Position numbers and translations under genes: made by a program. The notes beneath the pieces are model-generated. The model was not told the DNA's origin. It made no database searches and saw only the letters and a program-made list of their open reading frames with translations. 64,000 nt of DNA. It comes from Lacticaseibacillus rhamnosus (lineage in GTDB: Bacteria > Bacillota > Bacilli > Lactobacillales > Lactobacillaceae). The stretch lies in NCBI RefSeq assembly GCF_900636965.1, contig NZ_LR134331.1, positions 2,542,001 to 2,606,000 on the forward strand, in the 5' to 3' direction. Shown here piece by piece: positions 45,147 to 54,490 of this stretch; position 1 is the stretch's first letter; each line of letters starts with the position of its first letter.

Positions 45147-45743
45147 ATGGCCACTAAATTAATTTTGATCGTGTATTGTCACCCTTACACCCACAGCTTT
45201 AATCATGCTGTGTTAACGCACTTAGAAAAAAACCTCACCGATCATGGTCTTCATTATCAACTCATCGACCTATACGGCGATCACTTTCAACCTTTTTACG
45301 ATATTGAAGAGTTGCGCTTGTTCCATCAAGGGCAAACACATGATCCGCTTGTTAAACATTATCTTGATCAATTAAAAACAGCTCAAGGGATCATTTTCGT
45401 CACGCCAATTTGGTGGAACAGCGTCCCTGGCATGCTCAAAGGTTTCATTGATAAAGTGATGAAGGAAGGCGACGGTTTAACGCATACTGTCACCAAAACT
45501 GGCGTCCGCGGCTGCTTGACTAATTTAAAACGAGCCTATGTTTTCACCACTTCTACATCACCAACATTTTGGTTCCGTACCACATCTGGAAACAGCATTC
45601 AGAAAATCTTCATCAATAAAACGCTGAAACAATTGGGCATTCAGAAAGCCAAGTGGTATAACTTCGGCAACATCAGTCATGCATCGAAAACCCAACGCGA
45701 TCATTATCTGGTGACATGCCAGAAACGACCCCTGCTCTTTTGA
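45147..45743 (+). CDS. Flavodoxin-like NAD(P)H-dependent oxidoreductase
   Basis: 198 residues. Flavodoxin-like fold 2 (quinone reductase/modulator of drug activity type): phosphate loop in VYCHPYTHSFNHAVL, flavin-contacting FVTPIWWNSVPGMLKGFIDKV, then GCLTNLKRAYVFTTSTSP. Probably an FMN-dependent two-electron reductase of quinones or azo/nitro compounds. It is 63 bp after the YhgE-type gene and probably in its PadR-controlled unit. AGGAGG lies 16 bases upstream of the ATG and AAGGAAT only two, so the start is not certain. Confidence 0.87.
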   Translation: MATKLILIVYCHPYTHSFNHAVLTHLEKNLTDHGLHYQLIDLYGDHFQPFYDIEELRLFHQGQTHDPLVKHYLDQLKTAQGIIFVTPIWWNSVPGMLKGFIDKVMKEGDGLTHTVTKTGVRGCLTNLKRAYVFTTSTSPTFWFRTTSGNSIQKIFINKTLKQLGIQKAKWYNFGNISHASKTQRDHYLVTCQKRPLLF

Positions 45744-45828
45744 AAGTCAGAGTTATTGACCGGCACTCATCAAACATAGCTATCAGGTCGCTGACAGTCT
45801 TCTTCCGCATGAACACCCCAGAAAAACG

Positions 45829-45856
45829 TTACACCGCCAGCGAACTATGGTATCAT
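45829..45856 (+). promoter_or_regulatory. Promoter of the CBS-domain gene
   Basis: TTACAC (45829-45834), 16-base spacer, TATCAT (45851-45856), about 50 bases before the ATG. Confidence 0.6.
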
Positions 45857-45911
45857 AAAGCAAGATTAGAACATTTTAATAAAGTGATAGTTGTTTGATG
45901 GAGGAAAGCGC

Positions 45912-46577
45912 ATGTTAATTAAGTCGTTAGTATTAAAAAAGGAATTCCTGACCACTGTCAAGGAAACGGTTACCCTTGAAGAAGCGCTGAAGATCCTTGA
46001 AGACTCCGGCTTTCGGTGTGTGCCGATCCTAGATGAGAGCGGCACGATCTTCCGCGGCAATATTTACAAGATGCATATCTATCGCCATAAATCTCAAGGC
46101 GGCGATATGAGTTTGCCGGTTACTTATCTGCTGAAGAATGCAACCAAAACCATTCCGGTCAATGCGCCATTCTTTAAGGTCTTCTTTAACATCAAGGATC
46201 TGCCGTACATTGCTGTTTTAGATGAAAATGCCAACTTCTATGGTATTTTGACTCACGCTAAACTGCTTGGGATGCTGTCAGAAGCTTGGAATGTCGATGT
46301 CGGCTCTTACGTTTTGACGGTCATGTCAACTGGTGAACGTGGAGACCTGGCAAAAATGAGTAAAATCCTTGCTCGCTACGTTTCGATTTCCGGTTGTATC
46401 ACGTTGGATGCTAAGCGTGACGAGTTTGTGCGGCGGACGCTTTTCACCTTGCCGGCCGGTACAGATGAAAATACATTAAATGAAATTGTATCTCGACTAG
46501 AGAAGAAGAGCTTCCGGGTTGTCGAAATTGATGATCTCCAATCCGGTCAGCCGCTTCGAGTAGACGAAGAGCTTTAA
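45912..46577 (+). CDS. CBS-domain protein, probably cyclic-di-AMP-binding (CbpA/CbpB type)
   Basis: 221 residues from ATG 45912, behind GGAGGAA; the frame extends to 45891. Two CBS motifs fill about 1-140 (VKETVTLEEALKILEDSGFRCVPILDESGTIFRGNI, then VNAPFFKVFFNIKDLPYIAVLDENANFYGILTHAKLL). An ACT-like end follows (RYVSISGCITLDAKRD... SRLEKKSFRVVEI). Proteins with this CBS plus ACT make-up in Firmicutes bind c-di-AMP (CbpA type) and link it to stress signalling; that assignment is by architecture only. It is a single-gene unit with its own promoter and terminator. Confidence 0.8.
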   Translation: MLIKSLVLKKEFLTTVKETVTLEEALKILEDSGFRCVPILDESGTIFRGNIYKMHIYRHKSQGGDMSLPVTYLLKNATKTIPVNAPFFKVFFNIKDLPYIAVLDENANFYGILTHAKLLGMLSEAWNVDVGSYVLTVMSTGERGDLAKMSKILARYVSISGCITLDAKRDEFVRRTLFTLPAGTDENTLNEIVSRLEKKSFRVVEIDDLQSGQPLRVDEEL

Positions 46578-46610
46578 TCTGCCCAATCACGTGCGCCATC
46601 AGTACAAAAC

Positions 46611-46685
46611 AAGCGTGTAAGAACCTCGGACACAACCATTAAGGCCACTTAGCCGTTCGTTTCCGACTAGCCGACTCACGCTTAC
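46611..46685. repeat. Degenerate single copy of the 103-bp palindromic repeat
   Basis: GCGTGTAAGAACCTCGGAC is very close to the left inner arm of the repeat at 27946-27965. AAGGCCACTTA and the flank GACTCACGCTTAC correspond to the right inner and outer arms at 54874-54919. The middle is shortened. It lies between a gene stop and its terminator. Confidence 0.6.
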
Positions 46686-46720
46686 AAAAAGCTCGGCAGC
46701 ATTGACTGTCGGGCTTTTGT
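46686..46720 (+). terminator. Terminator of the CBS-domain gene
   Basis: AAAAGCTCG and CGGGCTTTT, a nine-bp stem with one G-T pair. The T-run is the end of the stem itself. Confidence 0.7.
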
Positions 46721-46873
46721 GATGGTTGAAAAATGCCATGATGATACGAGCAAAGGTGCTGGAATCGTGCACTGGTTTGGACTTTGGCGATCCTTTATAA
46801 TACAGTGAACAGTGAAGTTGTTTTATTTTTATTGCTGCAAATGCATCAAGTGCGAATAGAAAGGATGCTACAT

Positions 46874-47572
46874 GTGAAACGAATAACCGAACTGATGCAT
46901 CATCTTGCCGCGATGATGCATTACCTTCATTCACATCATCTGAAACCAAAGTACCGGAATCGCCTGCTTTTCATTGCTGTCTTCATAACGGTGTGTTTGA
47001 TCGCAGTCTTTACCGGACAACATGCTAAAGAGTCAGCTTCGACAGCGTCAAGCTATGCATCGGTCACAAAACTCGCCAAGACTAACCACACGCCGAGTTA
47101 CACCGCTGCTGAAATTACTCGGGTTACGCCTAAGAAGATTGACTGGAAAGCACCTTCCGAAAGTCGGCCTTATCCTGACGTCTCCAAGCATCCCAACCTC
47201 TCTTTGCATGTAAACTTGAAAAAGCAGCGGGTATTTATTAAAGATGGCAGCAAAACGCTTTATACAATGTATGCATCCACGGGCATTGACGACACAACCC
47301 CGCACGGTGACTTTACCATTCAGGATGAGCGCGGTTATGAATTCTTTAATCCTAACGAGCAAATGGGTGCACATTATTACACCAGTTTTTACTTACATGG
47401 TACCTATCTTTTTCATTCCGTACCGACAGATGTCAACGGTAACTACATTCAATCCGAAGCAGCAAAGTTGGGTAAAAAGCCGGGATCACACGGGTGCGTG
47501 CGGCTGAGTATTTCTGATGCCAAATGGATTTATGAACATATCCCAACAGGAACGCCGGTTTCAATTCATTAA
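46874..47572 (+). CDS. L,D-transpeptidase (YkuD family), short
   Basis: 232 residues from GTG 46874, nine bases after AGAAAGG; the frame is open to 46784, but a -10 TATAAT lies in that extension (46796-46801). One membrane anchor (about 31-50, LLFIAVFITVCLIAVFTGQH) follows a His-rich head. The YkuD domain begins near 110 (LSLHVNLKKQRVFIKDGSKTL) and has HGTYLFHS and the catalytic KPGSHGCVRLS. Unlike the enzyme at 41450 it has no stalk. Two different L,D-transpeptidases within 6 kb suggest separate wall-related roles, though the products cannot be told from sequence. Confidence 0.9.
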   Translation: MKRITELMHHLAAMMHYLHSHHLKPKYRNRLLFIAVFITVCLIAVFTGQHAKESASTASSYASVTKLAKTNHTPSYTAAEITRVTPKKIDWKAPSESRPYPDVSKHPNLSLHVNLKKQRVFIKDGSKTLYTMYASTGIDDTTPHGDFTIQDERGYEFFNPNEQMGAHYYTSFYLHGTYLFHSVPTDVNGNYIQSEAAKLGKKPGSHGCVRLSISDAKWIYEHIPTGTPVSIH

Positions 47573-47584
47573 CAGATGCCTATC

Positions 47585-47632
47585 AAAAAAGTCCCCTGTA
47601 GCAACTTATTCGTTGCCACAGGGGACTTTTTT
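47585..47632. terminator. Bidirectional terminator between convergent genes
   Basis: AAAAAAGTCCCCTGT..CAAC and GTTG..ACAGGGGACTTTTTT. The stem is symmetrical with A/T runs on both sides, so it ends the L,D-transpeptidase transcript and gltBD together. Confidence 0.9.
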
Positions 47633-47651
47633 CAAAGGCTAAACCGCCAAC

Positions 47652-49091
47652 CTATAACGCTTCACTTGCCAATGTTTGCAAGGATGCATCGACTTTTTCC
47701 GCACACATGCGGCCTTCGTGAATCCCCCAAATAACCAAGCTGGGGCCGCGGCGACAATCACCAGCAACATAAACCTGGGTATCATTGGTTGTGAAGTTAG
47801 TATTCTTGGCAGTAATCCCAAATGCATCAAAAACATCGGCTTCCGGACCGGTAAAGCCCATGGCCAGCACTACCAGATCAACTTTGACTTTCTTCTCTGT
47901 TCCCGCAATCGGTTTAAAATGATCGACTTGGCTAATCTCGGCTTCACTCACTTGACCATGCTCGCCAAAGAAAGCAGTCACCGTAGCGGCATAGGTGGTC
48001 ACATCGCCGCCAAAGAGCGCTTTTGCCTCCTTCTGGCCATAACCGGCTTTTAACGTCATGGGCCACTCTGGCCACTGATTGCCAGCAGTACGCTTGGGTG
48101 GTAACGCCGGGGTAATTTCAAGTTGCGTCACACCGGCACAACCTTGGCGAATCGCGGTTGCAATACAATCATTGCCCGTGTCCCCGCCACCGAGAACCAA
48201 GACGCGTTTACCTTTCAATTGGGTATTCGCTTGGGTACCATCTTTGAGGACTGTCTGAGTTGCTGTCTTGAGAAAATCAACTGCCTGAACAATACCGCCT
48301 AACTCGCGCCCCGGGACTGGTAACTCACGAGCCTGGCGAGCACCTGTGCAAACAATAACCCGGTCGAATTGCTGCTTGAGTTCATCTGCGGAAATATCTT
48401 TACCGACTTCCGTATTGGCAACTAATTCAATCCCGACTTGCTTCAGTGTTTCGATACGCCGCTGAACAACGATCTTTGGCAGCTTCATGTTGGGAATGCC
48501 ATACATCAAAAAGCCACCGAAGCGATCATCCCGTTCAAATATTGTCACGGAATGGCCTAATTGATTAAGCCGCCACGCCGCGGAAATGCCAGCCGGACCA
48601 CTACCAATGACCGCCACTTTTTTCCCGGTACGTTGCAGCGGATTTCCGGATGCAACAACCCAGCCATTTTTGAACGCCTGCTCGATGATGTACTTTTCAT
48701 TGTTACGAATGGTAACGCCGGGACCGTTAAGTGCTTGAACGCAGGAAACTTCACAGGGTGCCGGACAAACGCGTCCTGTCATATCCGGTAACATGTTGGA
48801 GCGACTCAACCGTTCAAACGCGCGCTTGTCTTCTGCACGGTAAACCAGATCGTTCCATTCGGGAATCAGATTGTCATTGGGACACCCGCTGACCGCGCGA
48901 CCGCCACCATAAAAGACGCCATGATGACAAAATGGAATGCCACAATTCATACACCGCGCTGCCTGTTTACGTCGTTCCTCCATGCTGACGTCCAGTTCCA
49001 ACGCATCAAAATCCTTGACCCGCTGCATAATTGGACGCATGGGATTATCTTTGCGCTGATACTTCAAAAAGCCTTTGGGATCTGCCATCAC
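47652..49091 (-). CDS. gltD: Glutamate synthase (NADPH) small subunit
   Basis: 479 residues. It passes electrons from NADPH through FAD and iron-sulfur clusters to GltB. N-terminal cluster cysteines are CMNCGIPFCHHG, VSGCPNDNLIPEWND and CPAPCEVSC. FAD site VAVIGSGPAGISAAWRLNQLGH near 150; NADPH site VLVLGGGDTGNDC near 290; final YVAGDCRRGPSLVIWGI. It lies 61 bp after gltB in one operon. Confidence 0.96.
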   Translation of the reverse strand: MMADPKGFLKYQRKDNPMRPIMQRVKDFDALELDVSMEERRKQAARCMNCGIPFCHHGVFYGGGRAVSGCPNDNLIPEWNDLVYRAEDKRAFERLSRSNMLPDMTGRVCPAPCEVSCVQALNGPGVTIRNNEKYIIEQAFKNGWVVASGNPLQRTGKKVAVIGSGPAGISAAWRLNQLGHSVTIFERDDRFGGFLMYGIPNMKLPKIVVQRRIETLKQVGIELVANTEVGKDISADELKQQFDRVIVCTGARQARELPVPGRELGGIVQAVDFLKTATQTVLKDGTQANTQLKGKRVLVLGGGDTGNDCIATAIRQGCAGVTQLEITPALPPKRTAGNQWPEWPMTLKAGYGQKEAKALFGGDVTTYAATVTAFFGEHGQVSEAEISQVDHFKPIAGTEKKVKVDLVVLAMGFTGPEADVFDAFGITAKNTNFTTNDTQVYVAGDCRRGPSLVIWGIHEGRMCAEKVDASLQTLASEAL

Positions 49092-49152
49092 GTTGCCCTC
49101 CTCATATCATTCGTAGGTACTTCTTTAGTCGTGCTTTTATCAAAATCATCGG

Positions 49153-52100
49153 CTAGTGTCCATTGCCCATCGCCGTGTCAAAAGCCTGCTCAATGACCTG
49201 TTCTTCAGACAACTCGGGCTTGGTAAACTTTTGAATGAGATCGCGCATCTTATGATAATCACGCGGATAAACTTTCACGAACTTTGTTTTCTCGGTTTCC
49301 CAGTGTGTCAAAATCATTTCGGCCGTCTCGGATTGTGTATATTGCACATGCTTTTTCAATAAATCCAGCAGCACACTATCATCGCCTGCTTCATCTAGCC
49401 GGTACAAGTCCACGAGCTCCTGGCTGCAATTTTTGGCAAAGTCATGTGTCCAGTCGTAAACATACGCAACGCCACCGGTCATCCCGGCCGCAAAATTGCG
49501 CCCTGTGCGCCCTAGAATGACGGCAACCCCACCGGTCATATATTCGCAGCCGTTATTGCCGACGCCTTCAACGACCACTTGTGCCCCGGAATTACGGACA
49601 CAGAAACGTTCACCGGCCCGCCCGTTAAAGTAAGCCTCACCGCCTGTTGCACCAAAGCATGCAACATTGCCGACGATCGGTGAATGCGTATAAAGTTCTC
49701 GCGCCTGTTCTGGTGCCGCCACAATCAACCGGCCGCCAGAAAGCCCTTTACCCACATAGTCATTAGCTTCCCCGACCAGTTTGATGGCTAATCCTTGCGT
49801 AATAAACGCCCCAAAACTCTGGCCTGCCGTACCGTGATAGTTAAACTGCAGCTGCCCCGGTTTCAACCCATTATTGCCAAAATGCGCGGCAATCCATCCG
49901 CCTAGGCGCGTTCCAACCGCCCGATCCACATTATTAATCGGTAAATCAATCGAGGTGGCATTTTGCTGTTTAAGACTGGTTTCAGCAAACCGATCCAAAT
50001 CCGGCCAGTCATATTTCGGCTTAAATGGATTGGCTTTTTTACGCGCAATCGGAACCGTCTTGCCTAACATTCGGTCATAATTCAATGTCTTTGCCTTGCC
50101 ATATGGCACATAGCGAGGTTTTAGGTGTTCTCCGTGTCCAACCATTTGATCTACGGTGCGATAACCCAAAGCCGCCATTTGTTCGCGCAGATCTTCGGCT
50201 AAAAATTGCATCATATGCATGACGTTTTCCGGGCGTCCGGCGTAGAGTTTGCGCAATTCCGGATTCTGGGTGGCGATGCCGACCGGACAGGTGTTGAGAT
50301 TGCATTTTCGCATCATCACGCATCCCAGCGCTACCATGGTCAGGGTGCCAAAACTGAACTCTTCGGCACCTAACATGATCGCAACCGCAATGTCGCGCCC
50401 GGTTAAGAGTTTACCGTCAACTTCCAAAGTCGTTCGCTGCCGCAATCGATTTAATGCCAGCGTCTGGTGGGCGTCTGCCAATCCCATTTCCCACGGCAAG
50501 CCACAGTCACGCGTGGAGTTTCGAGGAGCGGCGCCGGTTCCGCCGTCATAACCTGAGATGACGACCGTATCCGCGCCGGCTTTCACCACTCCGGCGGCAA
50601 TCGTGCCAACTCCGGTCGAGGACACAAGCTTAACGTTGATCTTGGCATAAGGATTGACTTGTTTGAGATCGTAAATCAACTGGGCCAAATCTTCAATCGA
50701 GTAAATATCATGATGCGGCGGTGGTGAAATCAGCTGAACACCGGCAATCGAACCCCGGATGCTCGCCACCCACGGATATGCCTTGCCAGCAGGTAGTTGC
50801 CCACCTTCACCGGGTTTAGCCCCTTGCGCCATTTTAATCTGAATTTCTTCGGCACTCATCAGATACTCGGTATTGACGCCAAATCGTGCCGTGGAAACCT
50901 GTTTGATCTTACTGTTGCGGTTGACGCCATCTGCCCCGACATGGAACCGATTGCGATTTTCACCGCCTTCACCCGAGTTGCTTCGGGCGCCCAGCCGGTT
51001 CATCGCAATCGCAATGGTTTCATGCGCTTCTTCTGAAAGGGCACCAAAACTCATCGCCCCGGCCTTGAAGCGTTTCACAATGGCACTGACCGGTTCGACC
51101 TCACTCAAAGGAACCGCTTGTTGGCCGCTTGGCACGATCGTCCACATCGAACGCAAGGTGACCGGAGTTGTTTTGGCTTCCTGTTCTACTTCGGCTGCAT
51201 ACTGCTGATAGGCCTGATAGTCACCGCTTCTGACCGCTTTTTGGAACTGGTAAATGCTCTTAGGGTTATAAAGATGCGCTTCTCCATCCGCCTTGAATTG
51301 GAAGCTGCCGCCTGAAGGTAAATCATCAATGGCATGATGACTGAAAGCCAGTTGATACTTCTGATAGTACTCATTTTCCAACTGATTCAGGTTAATCCCG
51401 CCGATTCGGCTTGGGGTGCCCGTAAAGTATTGGGCAACGACATCATCCGCCAGTCCAACCGCTTCAAACAGCTGGGCTCCTTGATAGCCGGCAGTCGTCG
51501 AAATCCCCATCCGACTCATAATCTTAATAATGCCTTTGGTGGCAGCAGCACAAAATGACGGCAGCTGCTGGTCATAGCCGCGCTCACGCAAGGTGGCAAA
51601 TGCGCCATAAGGATGAATGGCCGCCGCACCATACCCGACCAAGCAGGCAAAATGATGAATTTCGCAAGCTTCGGCCGTATCCACCACTAGCGATGCCGCT
51701 GTCCCTTTGCCTTGGCGTACCAGATAATTGTGCAATCCCGACACGGCTAAAAGAACCGGAATCGTCAGCTGGTTATCGGCAACTGGCCGGTCAGTCAAGA
51801 TTAGAATCGTCGCCCCGTTATCAATCGCATTTTCTGCTTGGGTAAACAATTCTTTGAGCACATGTGCCAGGCGATCAGGTCGGTCTGTCAAATCGTAGGC
51901 TAAAGATAACTTAGCGACCTTCAAAAGCGGCAAATCCAAACTAAGTACTTTGGCGTATGCTTGATCATCCAGAATAGGGCTATCAATTTTGAGTTTGTGA
52001 CAATTGTCCGCAGTATCGCGCGTGCAATCGCCATCGCGGCCAAGAAAACCAAATGTTCCAATGACTACTTTTTCCCGCAATGGATCAATCGGTGGGTTAG

Positions 52101-53619
52101 TCACCTGCGCAAAAGATTGTTTGAAGTAGGTGAAGAGTGATTGCGGGTGGTTACTTAAAACTGCTAGTGGCGAATCAAACCCCATCGCCAAGACAGGTTC
52201 GCCGCCGTTTTCAGCCATCGGGATCAACGCTGTCTGAATGACTTCATGCGTATACCCGTGCCGCAACCATAGTTTTTTGAGCTGATCAGGTGCAATGTCT
52301 TCTTTAGGCTGAACCTCTGGCAATTGATCAAGTGTGAGCCGATTAGCATTGATCCATTGTTGGTATGGATAGCCTTCTGCACAATGCCGTTTTAGCTCAT
52401 CGGTTTTGAAAATCCGTCCTGTACTTGTATCAAGCAGCAGCATTTCTGCAGGTGCCAGAATCCCCTTTTCAACAATATCGCCGGGATCAATATCCACGAC
52501 CCCGGATTCTGATGCGACGACCAGTTGGCGTTGGTTGGTCAAGGTATACCGCGATGGACGCAATCCGTTACGGTCAAGAAATGCGCCGACTTGAATGCCA
52601 TCGGTGAAACATAAAGCAGCGGGACCATCCCACGGTGCCATAAACGTCGCATTATATTCGTCAAACGCGCGCTGTTCATCCGACATTTCGGTACCCGCAC
52701 CCCAGGCTTCCGGTACCATCATCAGCAATGATTGTGGAATTGAACGGCCGTGTCGATATAAGTATTCCATGCAGTTTTCCAGCTTAGCAGAGTCGGAATC
52801 GGTTTCGTCATAAATTTCGATGCCGTGGCTTGTCATCCAATTTTCGGCGCCCTTAAGCGTATTAATCTCACCGTTATGCGCCAGAAAACGAAACGGTTGT
52901 GCCCGATCCCAGCTGGGAAACGTATTGGTCGAAAAACGCGAATGAATCAGGCAGATAGCACTTTGCATTTGTGGTCGATGCAAATCCGGATAAAAAAGAC
53001 TGACTTGATACGCATGCAACATGCCTTTATAGACTAGCGTGCGACTGGAAAAAGAACAAATGTACATTGATTGCCGATCAAAGGTCTTTTCCAACTGGCG
53101 GCGTAACGCATATAAATGATCCTCAAATTCACGCCCGGCCTTTGTGTCAGCCGGACGTTGCACCACAATCTGAACAAAACCCGGCATTGCTTGTTGCGCA
53201 GCCGGGCCGCAATTTTCATAAATAAACGGCACATTACGGGTCCGAAGTATCGGAAAGCCCGCGTCGTCAATTTGATCAACCACAGCCTGCAGCATGGCGG
53301 CCTTTTTGGCTTCATCATGGGGTAAGAACAATTGGGCAACCGCATAGTCACCCTTAGCCGGCAGTGTCAATCCTGCTTGCGTCATTTCATCGCGAAAAAA
53401 CGCATCCGGCATTGCCATCAGGATTCCGGCACCGTCACCGGTATCAGGTTCCGCGCCAGTACCCCCACGATGATTCATCCGCTGTAACATAGTCAATGCC
53501 TTTTCCACGATTTCATGACTGGCATGACCATCAACTTGGGCAATAAAACCCATGCCACAAGCCGCATGCTCATATTCAGGCAAATACATTAGATTGGTAT
53601 CATCTTTTAATCTTTTCAT
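49153..53619 (-). CDS. gltB: Glutamate synthase large subunit
   Basis: 1488 residues. Transfers the amide of glutamine to 2-oxoglutarate. Class II glutamine amidotransferase at the N-terminus: the nucleophile is Cys21 in HAACGMGFIAQ, after a 20-residue propeptide normally removed. A central domain, an FMN-binding synthase domain (PPPHHDIYSIEDLAQLIYDLK, ADTVVISGYDGGTGAAP) and the 3Fe-4S cysteines CVMMRKCNLNTCPVG follow. The C-terminal beta-helix is rich in Gly and Asn. Start ATG 53619 behind GGCGGAG. With gltD it allows glutamate synthesis from ammonia via glutamine. No dedicated gltC-type regulator is beside it. Confidence 0.97.
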   Translation of the reverse strand: MKRLKDDTNLMYLPEYEHAACGMGFIAQVDGHASHEIVEKALTMLQRMNHRGGTGAEPDTGDGAGILMAMPDAFFRDEMTQAGLTLPAKGDYAVAQLFLPHDEAKKAAMLQAVVDQIDDAGFPILRTRNVPFIYENCGPAAQQAMPGFVQIVVQRPADTKAGREFEDHLYALRRQLEKTFDRQSMYICSFSSRTLVYKGMLHAYQVSLFYPDLHRPQMQSAICLIHSRFSTNTFPSWDRAQPFRFLAHNGEINTLKGAENWMTSHGIEIYDETDSDSAKLENCMEYLYRHGRSIPQSLLMMVPEAWGAGTEMSDEQRAFDEYNATFMAPWDGPAALCFTDGIQVGAFLDRNGLRPSRYTLTNQRQLVVASESGVVDIDPGDIVEKGILAPAEMLLLDTSTGRIFKTDELKRHCAEGYPYQQWINANRLTLDQLPEVQPKEDIAPDQLKKLWLRHGYTHEVIQTALIPMAENGGEPVLAMGFDSPLAVLSNHPQSLFTYFKQSFAQVTNPPIDPLREKVVIGTFGFLGRDGDCTRDTADNCHKLKIDSPILDDQAYAKVLSLDLPLLKVAKLSLAYDLTDRPDRLAHVLKELFTQAENAIDNGATILILTDRPVADNQLTIPVLLAVSGLHNYLVRQGKGTAASLVVDTAEACEIHHFACLVGYGAAAIHPYGAFATLRERGYDQQLPSFCAAATKGIIKIMSRMGISTTAGYQGAQLFEAVGLADDVVAQYFTGTPSRIGGINLNQLENEYYQKYQLAFSHHAIDDLPSGGSFQFKADGEAHLYNPKSIYQFQKAVRSGDYQAYQQYAAEVEQEAKTTPVTLRSMWTIVPSGQQAVPLSEVEPVSAIVKRFKAGAMSFGALSEEAHETIAIAMNRLGARSNSGEGGENRNRFHVGADGVNRNSKIKQVSTARFGVNTEYLMSAEEIQIKMAQGAKPGEGGQLPAGKAYPWVASIRGSIAGVQLISPPPHHDIYSIEDLAQLIYDLKQVNPYAKINVKLVSSTGVGTIAAGVVKAGADTVVISGYDGGTGAAPRNSTRDCGLPWEMGLADAHQTLALNRLRQRTTLEVDGKLLTGRDIAVAIMLGAEEFSFGTLTMVALGCVMMRKCNLNTCPVGIATQNPELRKLYAGRPENVMHMMQFLAEDLREQMAALGYRTVDQMVGHGEHLKPRYVPYGKAKTLNYDRMLGKTVPIARKKANPFKPKYDWPDLDRFAETSLKQQNATSIDLPINNVDRAVGTRLGGWIAAHFGNNGLKPGQLQFNYHGTAGQSFGAFITQGLAIKLVGEANDYVGKGLSGGRLIVAAPEQARELYTHSPIVGNVACFGATGGEAYFNGRAGERFCVRNSGAQVVVEGVGNNGCEYMTGGVAVILGRTGRNFAAGMTGGVAYVYDWTHDFAKNCSQELVDLYRLDEAGDDSVLLDLLKKHVQYTQSETAEMILTHWETEKTKFVKVYPRDYHKMRDLIQKFTKPELSEEQVIEQAFDTAMGNGH

Positions 53620-53672
53620 AGAATCTCCGCCTTATTCATTAACGTCCGGTCCTTATCAGCGTTATTGTTCTC

Positions 53673-53701
53673 ATATTATTCTAATCATGTCTCATTGACA
53701 A
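53673..53701 (-). promoter_or_regulatory. Sigma-A promoter of gltBD
   Basis: Minus strand TTGTCA (53696-53701), 17-base spacer, TAATAT (53673-53678). It lies about 55 bases before gltB. Confidence 0.75.
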
Positions 53702-53781
53702 GATTTTTTTGACCGAACACGCGTGATGATTGCGCATATTTGTTTTGTCATGCACAAATTAAATTGCCGTCATAACCACAA

Positions 53782-53824
53782 AAAAACGGCTCCAAGCAGG
53801 CAACTTGCTGCTTTAGAACCGTTT
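53782..53824 (-). terminator. Terminator of queT
   Basis: Minus strand AAACGGTTCTAAAGCAGC and GCTTGGAGCCGTTT with a short loop, followed by T7. Confidence 0.85.
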
Positions 53825-53914
53825 ATCCGCTGTACCATGACACGCTTATAACTTCAAATAAGTCTTCAAGATTCCAAATAAACCCTGTATCACGAAAGAA
53901 CTTAGGCACCATCC

Positions 53915-54442
53915 CTATTTTTGCGCCATGGCCGTCCGAAAATGAACAATCCGATCAAGTGCCAGCATCACTGGGGCAGAAAGAGTCATGACAATGAACT
54001 CAGACAGCATCAGAGATCCATATGTTGGCAAAAACATGGTGGCAAACTTCAAGTGACCGGTCCAAATAATCTCAACTGCAATCAACGCCATCGTCAGGGT
54101 CATGACCGCAATATTCAACGCAAAACGTTGCCATAATTGCTTTAGCTTAGGCGCCAACCAAGCTACCACCGATAACCCAATTAGGCTCTGACCGCCACCA
54201 AAGACAACATCCAGCCAGCCTAATGGCGAAAAAATCGCGTTAAAAATGACGACGCCAGAAACCACGCCGATCAAGTAGCGACGATCAAAGACCACTAAAT
54301 GATTCAAGCTTTCCGAGAGTCGAAACTGAATCGCCCCGCTGGCAAGATTAAGGCTGGCCGGTCCTAACGATAAAACAATATAAATAGCCGCCACCAAAGC
54401 ATTTAAAACCCAACCGCGAATACCCATTTTTGTTTGCTTCAT
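53915..54442 (-). CDS. queT: QueT-family transporter (ECF S component, queuosine precursor)
   Basis: 175 residues, about five to six membrane segments. The N-terminus VLNALVAAIYIVLSLGPASLNLASGAIQFRLSESLNHLVVFDRRYLIGVVSGV is the QueT signature (QFRxSE). The family is thought to import preQ1/queuine with the shared ECF energy module, whose genes are not in this window. No preQ1 riboswitch is recognisable in the short leader, which begins almost at the repeat array 54491-54925. Neighbours do not inform on function. Confidence 0.88.
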   Translation of the reverse strand: MKQTKMGIRGWVLNALVAAIYIVLSLGPASLNLASGAIQFRLSESLNHLVVFDRRYLIGVVSGVVIFNAIFSPLGWLDVVFGGGQSLIGLSVVAWLAPKLKQLWQRFALNIAVMTLTMALIAVEIIWTGHLKFATMFLPTYGSLMLSEFIVMTLSAPVMLALDRIVHFRTAMAQK

Positions 54443-54490
54443 GCCGTTTACCGCTCCCTTACTTAAGCTTGGTTATGTATTACTTATTCT

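Noticed and set aside
45716-45898. 60-residue open frame after the flavodoxin-like gene
   Set aside because: It overlaps the end of that gene, contains the CBS-gene promoter and has no ribosome site.
54443-54490. preQ1 riboswitch in front of queT
   Set aside because: The gap to the repeat array is under 50 bases and I see neither the C-rich loop nor the A-rich tail of a preQ1-I element.
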